Shown here: in pieces, positions 15,928 to 25,144 of the stretch
Position numbering within the stretch: position 1 is the stretch's first letter
Layout: every line of letters starts with the position of its first letter
NCBI GenBank assembly: GCA_900313925.1
Contig: OMTF01000004.1
Location: 1 to 34,904, forward strand
Reading direction: 5' to 3'
From: an uncultured Eubacteriales bacterium
GTDB lineage: Bacteria; Bacillota; Clostridia; Oscillospirales; Oscillospiraceae
DNA: 34,904 bases
Notes under the pieces: generated by a model
Seen by the model: only the letters and a program-made list of their open reading frames with translations
Database searches by the model: none
Told to the model about the DNA's origin: nothing
Translations under genes and position numbers: made by a program

Positions 15928-17190
15928 TTAATGAATTTTCCTTGCTTCTAAATAGTATCTTTTATCCCGTCCATTTCCTATGGAAAAGCTTTTCCTTGGA
16001 AAAACTCCTTCTTTCATAACTGAAGCAAATAATTGGGTTTTATCAATAGTAGGCATTATCAGTCCTGCATTATTATCATGGGAAGCTTTTTCTCTGGCTT
16101 CATTACTTCCGTGGATATAGTCAATTGTTCCACCATATTCACTTGAATATAAAGAAATGAATTCTTCGCATATTTTAATTATATTGCGGACGGACATTTT
16201 ATTAAAATAGAACGATACTTTTTCCTTCCCTGCTATTACTTCAACTTTTTTACTGCTTTCTCCATCTTCGCTAAGGGAGAGGCAATCTGAAAAGGTCTTT
16301 TGGAACTCAGATAGAAATGCACCATTATTAGTTTTAAAAAGAACTTTGTGAATTGGTTCAAAAATAACGGCGGGATCATGAATGTTTACAATTTCAACAA
16401 GGGCATACCTCATGGTTTCGCTCACCATATTCTTCCCAAATCTTTTTTTCATATCCTCCCAGCACAGTTTTGCCGCTGCTAGACTATGATTGCCATCCCC
16501 TATAGCAAACAAAATGGGTGCTTCGGATTCGCCGTATTTTCTTCGAAGTTCTGCGGGTGCAGATAATTTTTCAAGCCGATTTTTAATTTCATTTATATCT
16601 TTGACCAAATACCCTTGTATATGACCGCCCCTCATCATGAGGTCGAAATCGTAAAGCTTATCACCTGCAACGTCATCGGAAAGAAGTATGTTTTCCGGAT
16701 CATCGACGAAAACCATTACATGAGGAAGTTCAAGTGCCGCAGATTCGCGTATACTTACGCGCGGCGGAAGTCGTTTCATTACTGTTCCTTCTGTTGCACG
16801 GATGCAGGAATTTGTCTTTGTCTCAAAAGAATAGGCTTCTAAATCGAGACACCCGATTAGTCCACGTCGGATTAAGCCATTCTCTAGCCGTCTTTTCACA
16901 TATATGTAGCTATTTTTTATTTCTTTGTACTTTCCTTTTTGGAGAAATTCTGTCATACTTCTATAAATATTCATTCGTTCCGCATTCTCGTTTACCTTTC
17001 CCAGGAAAGCTTCGGGAAGAATCATATGCAATGTAGAAGGAGCATTCCCAACAATTTTTTGAACTTCTTCCCAATAAGAAATTTCGGAAGTAAACTGATC
17101 GCAAGCAATTACCGACCATTTTTCCATATCGCAATCGGCAGGGATTATTATATCCCCGGGAACAAAAATTTTGCTGGCTTGAAAATTCAT
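15928..17190 (-). CDS. DUF1015 family protein
   Basis: This 420-residue soluble protein matches the DUF1015 family (PF06245), which has no proven function; distant relatives are described as putative serine-kinase-like or HPF-like proteins, which I do not adopt. Visible family features are the N-terminal DMEKWSVIACDQFTSEISYW, the ILFAIGDGNHSLAAAKLCWE motif with its conserved Asp-Gly-Asn-His, EIVNIHDPAVIFEPIHKVLF and a C-terminal ARKIH. An ATAGGAG site precedes the ATG. It lies 92 bases downstream of glpK on the same strand and could be cotranscribed; a metabolic link is only suggested by position. Confidence 0.9.
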   Translation of the reverse strand: MNFQASKIFVPGDIIIPADCDMEKWSVIACDQFTSEISYWEEVQKIVGNAPSTLHMILPEAFLGKVNENAERMNIYRSMTEFLQKGKYKEIKNSYIYVKRRLENGLIRRGLIGCLDLEAYSFETKTNSCIRATEGTVMKRLPPRVSIRESAALELPHVMVFVDDPENILLSDDVAGDKLYDFDLMMRGGHIQGYLVKDINEIKNRLEKLSAPAELRRKYGESEAPILFAIGDGNHSLAAAKLCWEDMKKRFGKNMVSETMRYALVEIVNIHDPAVIFEPIHKVLFKTNNGAFLSEFQKTFSDCLSLSEDGESSKKVEVIAGKEKVSFYFNKMSVRNIIKICEEFISLYSSEYGGTIDYIHGSNEAREKASHDNNAGLIMPTIDKTQLFASVMKEGVFPRKSFSIGNGRDKRYYLEARKIH

Positions 17191-17282
17191 ATAGAATAAC
17201 TCCTATAATCCTTTAAATAATAAATAAAAACAAAGTTTTTACTGTCGTTTTTTTCTTGCTAGGCATTGTTTGATTAATTTGT

Positions 17283-18788
17283 TCATTCTTCAATCCAATG
17301 CTGGCTTCTTTCCACGGCACGATGCCACTGTCTGCAATATAGTTCAGCCTTTCGTGAGTCCATTTCTGGATAAAAAATACGGTCAGATTTTCTAATACTC
17401 TCAATTTGAGACACATCTTTCCATAAACCCACCGCTAATCCCGCTAGGAATGCAGCCCCGAAAGCTGTCGTCTCAACAACTTTCGGACGATCAATCGGTT
17501 TTCGGAGGATATCAGACTGAAATTGCATCATAATATTGGAGACGGATGCTCCTCCGTCTACACGAAGAATCTGCAGTTTATCTCCCATATCACTTTCCAT
17601 GGCGCTGAGAAGATCTTTTACCTGATATGCAATCCCTTCAAGGGTAGCACGTGCAATATGTGCTTTTGTCGTCCCGCGTGTAATTCCAACTAGCGTTCCG
17701 CGAGCATACATATCCCATTGCGGGGCTCCAAGACCTGTAAAAGCGGAAACTAAATATACTCCCCCATTGTCTTGAACAGATTCCGCAAGAATATCACATT
17801 CATGTGCGCTTTCTATAAGCCCAAGTCCATCACGTAGCCACTGTATGCTGCTTCCCGCATTAAAAACGCTTCCTTCTAGAGCATAAGTAACTTTTTCGTC
17901 CAAGCTCCAAGCGATACTTGTGAGCAAGCCATTTTTACTGCGAATTGACTGATCTGCGGTGTTCATTAGCGTGAAGCAGCCAGTCCCATATGTATTTTTC
18001 GCTTCTCCCTTATGGATACATCCCTGCCCCAGTAAGGCAGAAGGTTGGTCTCCGGCGGATCCGCATATAGGAATTCCTTCCATAGCTTCTAGTCCTGGTA
18101 TTCTTGGAGCTATTGCGCCGTAGACCATGGAATTTGGTACAGGTGTCGGGAGCATACAAATTGGGATATCAAGTTCTTTGCATATATCTTCATCCCATTG
18201 AAATTTATCTATATTGAATAGCATCGTTCTGGAACAGTTTGAGTAATCCGAAACATGAACTTTTCCGCCGGTCAGATTCCAAATAAGCCAGCTATCGACG
18301 TTCCCAAAAAGGATCTCCCCTTTTTCCGCTCTCTTTCGTGCTCCATCAACATGATCGAGTATCCACTTAATTTTTGTTCCGGAAAAATATGCATCTATTA
18401 GGAGTCCTGTTTTTTTCTTTATATACGGATCCAAGCCTCTATCTTTAAGCTCGTCGCAAAGTTCAGCTGTTCTTCTGCACTGCCAAACAATGGCATTGTA
18501 TATCGGTTTACCTGTTTCCCGATCCCATAGAATTGTTGTTTCGCGTTGATTTGTTATACCTATCCCTGCTATTTCCGTCGGAGAAATGTTGCTTCGTTCT
18601 ATCGCACCGGCTAAAGCAAGTATTTCCGAGTTAAGAATCTCATTCGGTTTATGTTCAACCCATCCTAATTGCGGGTAAATTTGTTCAATGGGAAATTGAG
18701 CAATCTGCTCTGGTTTTCCATTTTCGTCAAATAGGATAGCTCTTGAGCTTGTCGTTCCTTGATCCAAAGCGGCAATATAATTTTTCAT
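17283..18788 (-). CDS. glpK: Glycerol kinase
   Basis: GlpK phosphorylates glycerol to glycerol 3-phosphate, the entry step of glycerol use. The 501-residue product begins with the FGGY-family phosphate loop ALDQGTTSSRAILFD. It has GITNQRETTILWDRETG, the substrate-binding WQCRRTAE, SWLIWNLTGG, GSAGDQPSALLGQGC, YGTGCFTLMNT and the C-terminal LRVDGGASVSNIMMQFQ, all typical. The histidine site phosphorylated by HPr in Gram-positive GlpK would lie in the stretch around residue 230, and no canonical His is evident (not verified). A GGGGAG site precedes the ATG. A 20-base dyad lies just upstream. No glpF or glpD is in the window. Confidence 0.97.
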   Translation of the reverse strand: MKNYIAALDQGTTSSRAILFDENGKPEQIAQFPIEQIYPQLGWVEHKPNEILNSEILALAGAIERSNISPTEIAGIGITNQRETTILWDRETGKPIYNAIVWQCRRTAELCDELKDRGLDPYIKKKTGLLIDAYFSGTKIKWILDHVDGARKRAEKGEILFGNVDSWLIWNLTGGKVHVSDYSNCSRTMLFNIDKFQWDEDICKELDIPICMLPTPVPNSMVYGAIAPRIPGLEAMEGIPICGSAGDQPSALLGQGCIHKGEAKNTYGTGCFTLMNTADQSIRSKNGLLTSIAWSLDEKVTYALEGSVFNAGSSIQWLRDGLGLIESAHECDILAESVQDNGGVYLVSAFTGLGAPQWDMYARGTLVGITRGTTKAHIARATLEGIAYQVKDLLSAMESDMGDKLQILRVDGGASVSNIMMQFQSDILRKPIDRPKVVETTAFGAAFLAGLAVGLWKDVSQIESIRKSDRIFYPEMDSRKAELYCRQWHRAVERSQHWIEE

Positions 18789-18802
18789 TTTGTGTACTCT
18801 CC

Positions 18803-18822
18803 CCTCAATTAGGCCTAATAGA
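18803..18822. promoter_or_regulatory. Dyad-symmetric operator candidate upstream of glpK
   Basis: The 12-base perfect palindrome ATTAGGCCTAAT (18808-18819) extends to CTC/GAG on each side with one mismatched pair. It overlaps the expected glpK leader, just before the ribosome binding site, between divergent genes. It could bind a dimeric regulator; no regulator is identified. Confidence 0.4.
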
Positions 18823-18835
18823 GGTTATATGTTTG

Positions 18836-18864
18836 TTGACTTTGACTATGTAAAAATATAGAAT
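18836..18864 (+). promoter_or_regulatory. Promoter of the alpha/beta hydrolase gene
   Basis: TTGACT (18836-18841) and TAGAAT (18859-18864) are spaced by exactly 17 bases, each matching five of six consensus positions. The start of transcription would fall about 33 bases before the ATG, which has a GGAGGG site. Confidence 0.7.
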
Positions 18865-18903
18865 CAGCATAGTGTAATATATCATGTATGGAGGGATTTT
18901 ACC

Positions 18904-19839
18904 ATGTCGAAAACATCGGTTTCCACCTTACTTTCTTCCGATGGTATACATTCATTACATGTACGTAGTTGGTTACCCGAGGATGGAAAAATAAAAGCTA
19001 CTATTCAAATCTCACACGGTGTCGCTGAATATATCGAAAGGTATGAACCCTTTGCAGATTTCCTAACGCAGCATGGGTATGCAGTTTTTGGAAATGATCA
19101 TTTAGGTCACGGGCAGTCCTTTAAAGATTTCTCTGACAGAGGTTTTTTTGCTTCTAATGATGGTTGGAAATATGTTGTAGACGATATGCATAATCTGCAT
19201 TTGGAAATAATAAAGGCCTATAGTAAACTCCCGTCGGTCCTTTTTGGTCACAGCATGGGCAGCTTTCTTTCAAGAACATACATCATTCGCTATCCGCAGG
19301 ACTTCAGCGCTACAATACTTAGCGGCACAGGGAATCCTAGCCGCCCTGTTATTTTGGCTGGCCGCACACTTGCGGAACTAACTGTTAAAAAATATGGTCC
19401 GAGGTATATCAGCAAACTGCTTAATGAAATGAGCATGGGAGCCTATAACAAAGGATTTGACGCAATAGAGGGAGAGCCTGCATGGCTTTCACGTGATAAG
19501 AGCAATGTCGCTAAATATGATGCAGACCCTCTCTGCGGTTTTATACCTACTTGCAGCCTTATGCGCGATATGATGTTTGGACTCTCTTTCATTACGAATA
19601 TCTCTAATACCAGAAAGATGTGTAAGGATATGCCTGTTCTCTTTGTTTCCGGTGGAGATGACCCTGTTGGTGAATGCGGAAAAGGTGTAAAAAAAGCGTA
19701 TAATTTGTTCTTAAAATCGGGAATGAAAGACGTTTATCTTAAACTTTATCCAGATGCCCGCCATGAAATTCTCAATGAAACTAATTATTTGGAAGTTTAT
19801 CAGGATTTACTGGCTTGGCTTGAAGATAAATGCTTTTGA
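18904..19839 (+). CDS. Alpha/beta hydrolase, monoacylglycerol-lipase/S33 type
   Basis: This 311-residue cytosolic hydrolase shows the serine-hydrolase architecture. ISHGVAEYIERYEPFADFL contains the oxyanion-hole HG pair. FGNDHLGHGQS is the typical monoacylglycerol lipase DxRGHGxS variant. The nucleophile elbow GHSMGS places Ser118. The acid lies in FVSGGDDPVGE and the catalytic His in DARHEILNE near the end. No signal peptide is present. Substrate cannot be read from the sequence. The divergent glycerol kinase next door makes glycerol-ester cleavage a reasonable guess (inference); lysophospholipase is an alternative. Confidence 0.9.
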   Translation: MSKTSVSTLLSSDGIHSLHVRSWLPEDGKIKATIQISHGVAEYIERYEPFADFLTQHGYAVFGNDHLGHGQSFKDFSDRGFFASNDGWKYVVDDMHNLHLEIIKAYSKLPSVLFGHSMGSFLSRTYIIRYPQDFSATILSGTGNPSRPVILAGRTLAELTVKKYGPRYISKLLNEMSMGAYNKGFDAIEGEPAWLSRDKSNVAKYDADPLCGFIPTCSLMRDMMFGLSFITNISNTRKMCKDMPVLFVSGGDDPVGECGKGVKKAYNLFLKSGMKDVYLKLYPDARHEILNETNYLEVYQDLLAWLEDKCF

Positions 19840-19917
19840 AAACTAAGTATAACGGAATCGTAAAGTTGAATAACATGAGAATAATCTGATAATATTGCAC
19901 AGCAAAATTCATAGAAT

Positions 19918-19961
19918 AAAACCCGCAACCGCCATATCATTAAAAGGCATTTGCGGGTTTT
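19918..19961 (-). terminator. Bidirectional terminator between the hydrolase and tRNA-Leu
   Basis: AAAACCCGCAA (19918-19928) pairs perfectly with TTGCGGGTTTT (19951-19961). Both strands end in four Ts after the stem. It sits between the convergent plus-strand hydrolase and minus-strand tRNA and can serve both. Confidence 0.75.
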
Positions 19962-19965
19962 CTCT

Positions 19966-20052
<87 letters not shown>

Positions 20053-20067
20053 ATTAAAGCGTTTTTT

Positions 20068-20096
20068 ATCTTAAATCATTTCAAGTTTATTTGCAA
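20068..20096 (-). promoter_or_regulatory. Candidate tRNA-Leu promoter
   Basis: On the minus strand TTGCAA and TAAGAT are spaced by 17 bases, about 15 bases before the tRNA 5' end. Both hexamers match only four of six consensus positions. Confidence 0.4.
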
Positions 20097-20242
20097 GTTC
20101 TAAGCCCATCCCTTCTCAGTCATTTATCTATTTTTTTGCCTTTTTCATTTTTGTCTTTTATTTAAATTTCAGAACATTTCTAATTTTCTTTTTTTAAGCT
20201 GTTCCATACCGCTAAAACCTGTCTACCATTCCCCATCTTTGT

Positions 20243-20271
20243 GTGTTATTATTTAAATGTATATTTATAAT
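20243..20271 (+). promoter_or_regulatory. Candidate promoter of the two-component operon
   Basis: A perfect TATAAT lies at 20266-20271. The -35 is poor (GTGTTA at 20243-20248 with a 17-base spacer). If used, it rules out an upstream ATG at 20257 as the start of the response regulator. Confidence 0.4.
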
Positions 20272-20307
20272 TTGCAATCATTAATTATTCTGAAAAGAGT
20301 GCGGAGA

Positions 20308-21003
20308 ATGAAAAAAATATTAGTTCTTGAGGATGAAGCAAGTGTTCGTGAATTTGTTTTGCTGAGCCTCCGAAGAAGCGGTTATGAACCGCTTGGGGCT
20401 TCAACAATTCCGGAAGCTCTCCAGATTATTAAAGATAACCCGGATATCTGTGTGGCGCTGCTTGATGTCATGCTTCCGGGAAACAAAAACGGTGGTTTTG
20501 AAGTCTGTGAAAAAATACGTGCGTCCGGTTCAAAAATGGGAATAATTATGCTGACTGCTAGGGATCAGGAAATTGATAAGGTAACGGGGCTCATGAACGG
20601 TGCTGATGATTATGTTACAAAGCCCTTTTCCCCTTCCGAATTATCTGCACGTGTCGATGCCCTTGTACGACGTTTAGGAATTGACAGTAATAATGCAAAG
20701 AACTATGAGCTTACTAGTGGTCCATTTGTGCTGAATACACGAAACCGCACTCTCGAAAAGGATGGAAAGAGACTTCGCCTTACTCAGATAGAATTTCTTC
20801 TTATGAAACTTTTCTTAGAAAATCCAGGAAAAGCTCTATCGCGAGAAAACATCCTAAGTGAAGTTTGGGGGGACCAATTTAACGGTGAATATAAAACCGT
20901 TGATGTTAATATCCGTCGACTACGAATAAAGATAGAAGATGATCCGACGCAACCTGAGTACCTAACAACCGTTTGGGGTTATGGTTATAAATGGGGCTTT
21001 TAA
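20308..21003 (+). CDS. OmpR/PhoB-family response regulator
   Basis: This 231-residue transcription regulator has an N-terminal receiver: acidic pocket E8/D9, phospho-acceptor Asp53 in LLDVMLPG, Thr83 and Lys105 in VTKPFSP. A C-terminal winged helix follows (LRLTQIEFLLMKLFLENPGK, then VDVNIRRLRIKIE and TVWGYGYKW). The start MKKILVLEDE fits the family. A GGAG abuts the ATG closely, so an in-frame GTG at 20299 is an alternative; the ATG at 20257 overlaps a TATAAT and is unlikely. The kinase gene follows 75 bases downstream, so this is a cognate pair. The stimulus is unknown. Confidence 0.95.
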   Translation: MKKILVLEDEASVREFVLLSLRRSGYEPLGASTIPEALQIIKDNPDICVALLDVMLPGNKNGGFEVCEKIRASGSKMGIIMLTARDQEIDKVTGLMNGADDYVTKPFSPSELSARVDALVRRLGIDSNNAKNYELTSGPFVLNTRNRTLEKDGKRLRLTQIEFLLMKLFLENPGKALSRENILSEVWGDQFNGEYKTVDVNIRRLRIKIEDDPTQPEYLTTVWGYGYKWGF

Positions 21004-21078
21004 CCTTTTTTTCTTTTTAAAATACGAGTACAACTATGTCTGGTTTTATTAATAGAGAATTAGGACTTCGATAAATCA

Positions 21079-22095
21079 ATGTTTAATAAATTAAAAGACT
21101 TATTTTCACACTTGCAATTCAGTTTGGCTTTTCGCTGTACGATTTTTCTAACTATTCTTGTATTGGAGATATATTTCGCCTATAGCAAGAACCTCACATG
21201 GTGTGTAATCCTTGCGATATTTCTTTTTTTGATTGTTATTGAACTAAATTTATGGCTGAGGAATAACGTGGTCAGGCCTTTACAACGTTTGACTTTATTA
21301 ACACAAAGCATATCGGAAGGCAATTACGGCGTGCAGTGCGATAAGTCTGCAGGTGGCGAAATCGGCCTTCTTACGGACCAAATAAATAAAATGTCAACAA
21401 AAATTGCTGAGTCAGATAAAGTTCGCACCGAATTTATCTCCCAGGTATCTCATGAGTTGCGTACCCCTTTGACTGCCATTATCGGATGGAGTGAAACGCT
21501 TTGCGGGGATGAAAACGCTTCTCCAGAAATGATACGCGGGTTGCATTTTATTACTAAGGAAGCGAATCGCTTAACCGATATGGTCAAAGATCTCTTAGAG
21601 TTTACAAGGCTCCAAGATGGTCGTTTTACGCTGCGTCTCGAATCCTTGGATATAGTAGCAGAGCTGGAAGATTCCATTTTCACCTATGGAGAATTCCTTC
21701 GCCAGTCAGGCCTCGAACTTCACTATTCTCCGCCAGCAGAAGATATCCCTAATATTCAAGGGGATCCCGAAAGGCTACGTCAAGTTTTCCTTAATATTTT
21801 GAATAATACAGCAGCGCATGGAAAAACAGGAAAAACGATTGAAGTCGGAATTAAAGAAAAAGAGCAAAATGTTATTATTTCAATTCGTGATCACGGGCAA
21901 GGAATTTCACTGACTGATCTGCCTCATGTTAAAGAAAAATTCTATAAGGGAAGCGACGCCGGGCGCGGCAGCGGCATTGGACTAGCCGTCTGTGATGAGA
22001 TTATTTCTAGGCATGGCGGTTCTCTTACTATAGAAAATGCTGACGGCGGTGGATGCCTTGTTACGATTTCTCTTCCTCTTGAAAATATACAGTAG
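21079..22095 (+). CDS. Sensor histidine kinase with no external sensor domain
   Basis: This 338-residue membrane kinase partners the upstream regulator. Two transmembrane segments (about 18-36 and 39-60) are separated by only a few residues, so there is essentially no outside loop. A HAMP domain (about 61-113) follows. The dimerisation helix SQVSHELRTPLTAIIGWSE carries the phosphorylated His125. The ATPase domain has the N box (LNNTAAHG, with the usual Asn), G1 box DHGQGI and G2 box GRGSGIGLAV. It probably senses within the membrane or through partners (inference). Spacing to DUF1385 is 8 bases, so it likely heads into the prmC-recA block. Confidence 0.95.
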   Translation: MFNKLKDLFSHLQFSLAFRCTIFLTILVLEIYFAYSKNLTWCVILAIFLFLIVIELNLWLRNNVVRPLQRLTLLTQSISEGNYGVQCDKSAGGEIGLLTDQINKMSTKIAESDKVRTEFISQVSHELRTPLTAIIGWSETLCGDENASPEMIRGLHFITKEANRLTDMVKDLLEFTRLQDGRFTLRLESLDIVAELEDSIFTYGEFLRQSGLELHYSPPAEDIPNIQGDPERLRQVFLNILNNTAAHGKTGKTIEVGIKEKEQNVIISIRDHGQGISLTDLPHVKEKFYKGSDAGRGSGIGLAVCDEIISRHGGSLTIENADGGGCLVTISLPLENIQ

Positions 22096-22103
22096 GAGTA
22101 TTA

Positions 22104-23117
22104 ATGTTGCACACTTTTCCAAAAATATTATCTGCTGAAAACTCTGTTTCCGAATGCAATGAAACTACGGATGGCGAAGCATGCTGCCATAGCAATTTCA
22201 GGACATCTATCGGCGGGCAGGCTCTTATTGAAGGAATACTCATGAGAGGCCCCGAGAAGCAGGCTATTGTTTGCAGAACACAAGACGGTCTGATCGAAAA
22301 AATCGACAATTTGAAATTCTCAAAGACTTCTCATTCTTCCTGGAACATTCCATTTCTCCGCGGGATTGTAATTTTTATAGATTCCATGGTTAATGGAGTT
22401 CGTGCATTGAGTTATTCTGCAAATCTGCTTCCAGAAGACGAGCAGGAATCCGAAAATAAATTTGATCTGTGGATTGAAAATCATTTTACTGAGGAAAAAT
22501 CGCAGAAGGTTATTACCTATACTGCTGTTATTCTTGGAGTCCTTCTTGCAGTATTGCTTTTTACTTTTCTTCCTACTCTATTGGCGGGCCTATTTAGTGG
22601 CATCCGTGAGCAGTATTTCCTAAGGAATCTTGTCGAAGGTGGCTTTCGAATAGTTATTTTCTTGCTGTATATAATTATAATAAGTAAAATGAAGGACATG
22701 AAAAGGGTCTTTTCATACCACGGGGCGGAACATAAAACTATTTTCTGTTATGAACACGGAAAGCAATTGACGGTAGAAAACATAAGGCTTGAGTCTAGAT
22801 TTCATCCCCGATGCGGAACAAGTTTTCTTTTTGTCGTTATCATCATTAGTATATTGGTAAACTCAATTGTCACTCTTTCAAATACGTTTGCACGGTTTGG
22901 TATACACCTGCTGTTAATACCTGTTGTTGTTGGAATCAGTTATGAAATCAATCGATGGTGCGGTGGCCATGACAATCTACTGTCTAAAATTCTGTCCGCA
23001 CCTGGGAAATGGATGCAACACTTTACTACAAATGAACCAGATGACTCCATGATAGAATGTGCAATCCGCGCTTTACAATTGGTATTACCCAGTACTAAGG
23101 GTGCCGATGCATGGTGA
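22104..23117 (+). CDS. DUF1385 family membrane protein
   Basis: This 337-residue protein belongs to DUF1385, sometimes labelled a putative metal-dependent enzyme, of unknown function. Landmarks are IGGQALIEGILMRGPEKQA near the N-terminus, FSYHGAEHKTIFCYEHG with conserved His residues, and HPRCGTSFLFVV. At least four hydrophobic segments (about 140-165, 185-200, 240-262 and 268-290) place it in the membrane. An AGGAG site precedes the ATG. In Firmicutes the gene is regularly next to prmC, as here (38 bases downstream), which supports the family call. Confidence 0.93.
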   Translation: MLHTFPKILSAENSVSECNETTDGEACCHSNFRTSIGGQALIEGILMRGPEKQAIVCRTQDGLIEKIDNLKFSKTSHSSWNIPFLRGIVIFIDSMVNGVRALSYSANLLPEDEQESENKFDLWIENHFTEEKSQKVITYTAVILGVLLAVLLFTFLPTLLAGLFSGIREQYFLRNLVEGGFRIVIFLLYIIIISKMKDMKRVFSYHGAEHKTIFCYEHGKQLTVENIRLESRFHPRCGTSFLFVVIIISILVNSIVTLSNTFARFGIHLLLIPVVVGISYEINRWCGGHDNLLSKILSAPGKWMQHFTTNEPDDSMIECAIRALQLVLPSTKGADAW

Positions 23118-23155
23118 CTATTTGAAAATGAACAACTATAAAGGAAAATACGGAA

Positions 23156-24016
23156 ATGCCGTCAACTTATAACGATATTTATATAGAGTTGCGCAATGCA
23201 TTGCGTTCTAATAATATTGCTTCATATAATCTAGAGGCAAGAGTGATAATATGTTCCGCTTCTGGGAAAACAAATACGGAATATCTTCGCGATATGGCGC
23301 TTTACGCCACCCCGAAAATAGAAGCCAAAGCAAAGGATATGTTGGAAAGACGTTTATGCGGTGAACCGGTTGCCTATATAACTAATTCATGGGAATTTTA
23401 CGGTCTTCCCTTCTACATAACTCCCGATGTATTAATCCCCCGTATGGACACGGAAGTCGTAGTCGACGCAGCAGTTGAAATCCTCCGCTATATGGGTAAG
23501 TTTGATGCTCGTATCCTTGATTTATGCTGCGGATCTGGATGTATCGGTTGTGCAATTGCAAACGAATTCCCCGCTTCACGCATCGTGGAAATTGATCTTA
23601 GCGCAAGAGCATTGGAAGTATGCCGAAAAAATGTAGAACTGAATCATATGACCCCGAGAACAATGTTTATTCAGACGGATGCTAAGAGCATGCCTCCTAT
23701 GGGAATTGGTACTTTTGACCTCATTGTCTGCAATCCCCCATATATTCCTTCAGATATGATTCCAAAGCTGGATGCATCGGTTCGCGACTATGAACCGGTA
23801 TGGGCTTTAGACGGAGGAACAGACGGACTTGATTTTTACCGAAAAATCATTAAGAATTGGAAGCGACTTCTACGGAATGGTGGTTATATGATTTTTGAAA
23901 TCGGAGAAGGTCAGGATGAAATATTGAAAAAATTATTTCTAACAAATGGATATCATAATGTCGAATATCGCCAGGACACTCTAAATACAAACAGAGTTGT
24001 AATGGCTAGAATTTAA
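23156..24016 (+). CDS. prmC: Release factor glutamine methyltransferase PrmC
   Basis: PrmC methylates the glutamine of the GGQ motif in release factors RF1 and RF2, using SAM, and speeds translation termination. The 286-residue protein has an N-terminal helical domain and a Rossmann methyltransferase. Motif I is [15 protein letters not shown] (usually LDLGTGSGAI), and the catalytic NPPYI lies at 193-197. The C-terminus has [10 protein letters not shown]. An AAGGA site precedes the ATG. prfA is not adjacent here; recA follows by 13 bases. Confidence 0.95.
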   Translation: MPSTYNDIYIELRNALRSNNIASYNLEARVIICSASGKTNTEYLRDMALYATPKIEAKAKDMLERRLCGEPVAYITNSWEFYGLPFYITPDVLIPRMDTEVVVDAAVEILRYMGKFDARILDLCCGSGCIGCAIANEFPASRIVEIDLSARALEVCRKNVELNHMTPRTMFIQTDAKSMPPMGIGTFDLIVCNPPYIPSDMIPKLDASVRDYEPVWALDGGTDGLDFYRKIIKNWKRLLRNGGYMIFEIGEGQDEILKKLFLTNGYHNVEYRQDTLNTNRVVMARI

Positions 24017-24029
24017 TTTGAGGTGCACT

Positions 24030-25133
24030 ATGGCAAATAATAAAAACAAAGTTCCTATTGAATTACGCGGGCAGGCAGAAGACAAAAAAAAGGCGTTGGA
24101 AACAGCTATTGCCCAGATAGAAAAAAATTATGGACGTGGTGCTATTATGCGTCTGGGCGATGATATTCCGGTTAGCTGCGAAGCACTGTCAACCGGGTCT
24201 CTCTCCTTGGACATGGCTCTTGGGATAGGTGGAGTTCCAAAAGGTAGGATAGTTGAAATCTATGGCCCTGAGGCCTCCGGCAAGACAACACTTGCATTGC
24301 ATATTGTGGCTTCGGCACAGCAATCCGGAGGAGAAGCCGCCTATATTGATGTCGAACACGCACTGGAGCCTGCTTATGCAGCAAAATTGGGTGTAGATAT
24401 CGATAGCCTTTTGATTTCACAACCGGATACTGGTGAGCAGGCGCTTGATATTACTGAGTCGCTGGTTCGTTCGGGTGCAGTTGATGTAGTGGTCATTGAC
24501 TCCGTCGCCGCATTAATTCCGCGAGCTGAACTTGAAGGCGAAATGGGTGACTCTGCTGTAGGAGCACTTGCTCGACTGATGTCGCAAGCTATGCGTAGAC
24601 TTGCTGGCGCAATTTCGAAAAACGGATGTACCGTTGTCTTTATCAATCAGTTGCGGCAAAAAATCGGTATCATGTATGGTAATCCAGAAACAACTCCCGG
24701 CGGACTAGCATTAAAATATTATGCCTCTGTGCGAATTGACGTACGCCGTATTGAATCATTAAAGAACAATGGCGAAGTATACGGAAATAGAACGCGTGCA
24801 AAAGTCATTAAAAATAAAGTCGCTCCTCCCTTCAAAGAAGCCGAATTTGATATTATTTACGGGCAAGGGATTTCGAGAACCGGAGAAGTCATTGACCTAG
24901 GGGTAAAGCTTGGGATTATCGATAAGGCAGGTGCATGGTTCACTGTAAACGGGGAACGTGTACAGGGCCGAGAAGGTGTAAAAGAGTATCTCAAGAACAA
25001 CCCTGAAGTTACTAAAGAACTTGAACAACAAATTATGGATAATGCAGAGGTATTGACTTCAAAATCCGGACACACCTCCAAACTGGCATCGAAAAAGCCC
25101 GTAGACATATCTGCGGATGATTTTGAAGGTTAA
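24030..25133 (+). CDS. recA: Recombinase RecA
   Basis: RecA forms ATP-dependent filaments on single-stranded DNA for strand exchange and for LexA cleavage. The 367-residue protein has Walker [10 protein letters not shown] (79-87), Walker B-like [10 protein letters not shown], loop L1 and L2 regions with [20 protein letters not shown] and [20 protein letters not shown], and an acidic C-terminus. The ATG at 24030 follows GAGGTG; an in-frame TTG at 24018 is upstream but the ATG gives the family start. recX lies 11 bases downstream, the usual negative-regulator pair. No obvious LexA box was found in the short gap before it. Confidence 0.98.
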   Translation: MANNKNKVPIELRGQAEDKKKALETAIAQIEKNYGRGAIMRLGDDIPVSCEALSTGSLSLDMALGIGGVPKGRIVEIYGPEASGKTTLALHIVASAQQSGGEAAYIDVEHALEPAYAAKLGVDIDSLLISQPDTGEQALDITESLVRSGAVDVVVIDSVAALIPRAELEGEMGDSAVGALARLMSQAMRRLAGAISKNGCTVVFINQLRQKIGIMYGNPETTPGGLALKYYASVRIDVRRIESLKNNGEVYGNRTRAKVIKNKVAPPFKEAEFDIIYGQGISRTGEVIDLGVKLGIIDKAGAWFTVNGERVQGREGVKEYLKNNPEVTKELEQQIMDNAEVLTSKSGHTSKLASKKPVDISADDFEG

Positions 25134-25144
25134 TTTCGAATATA

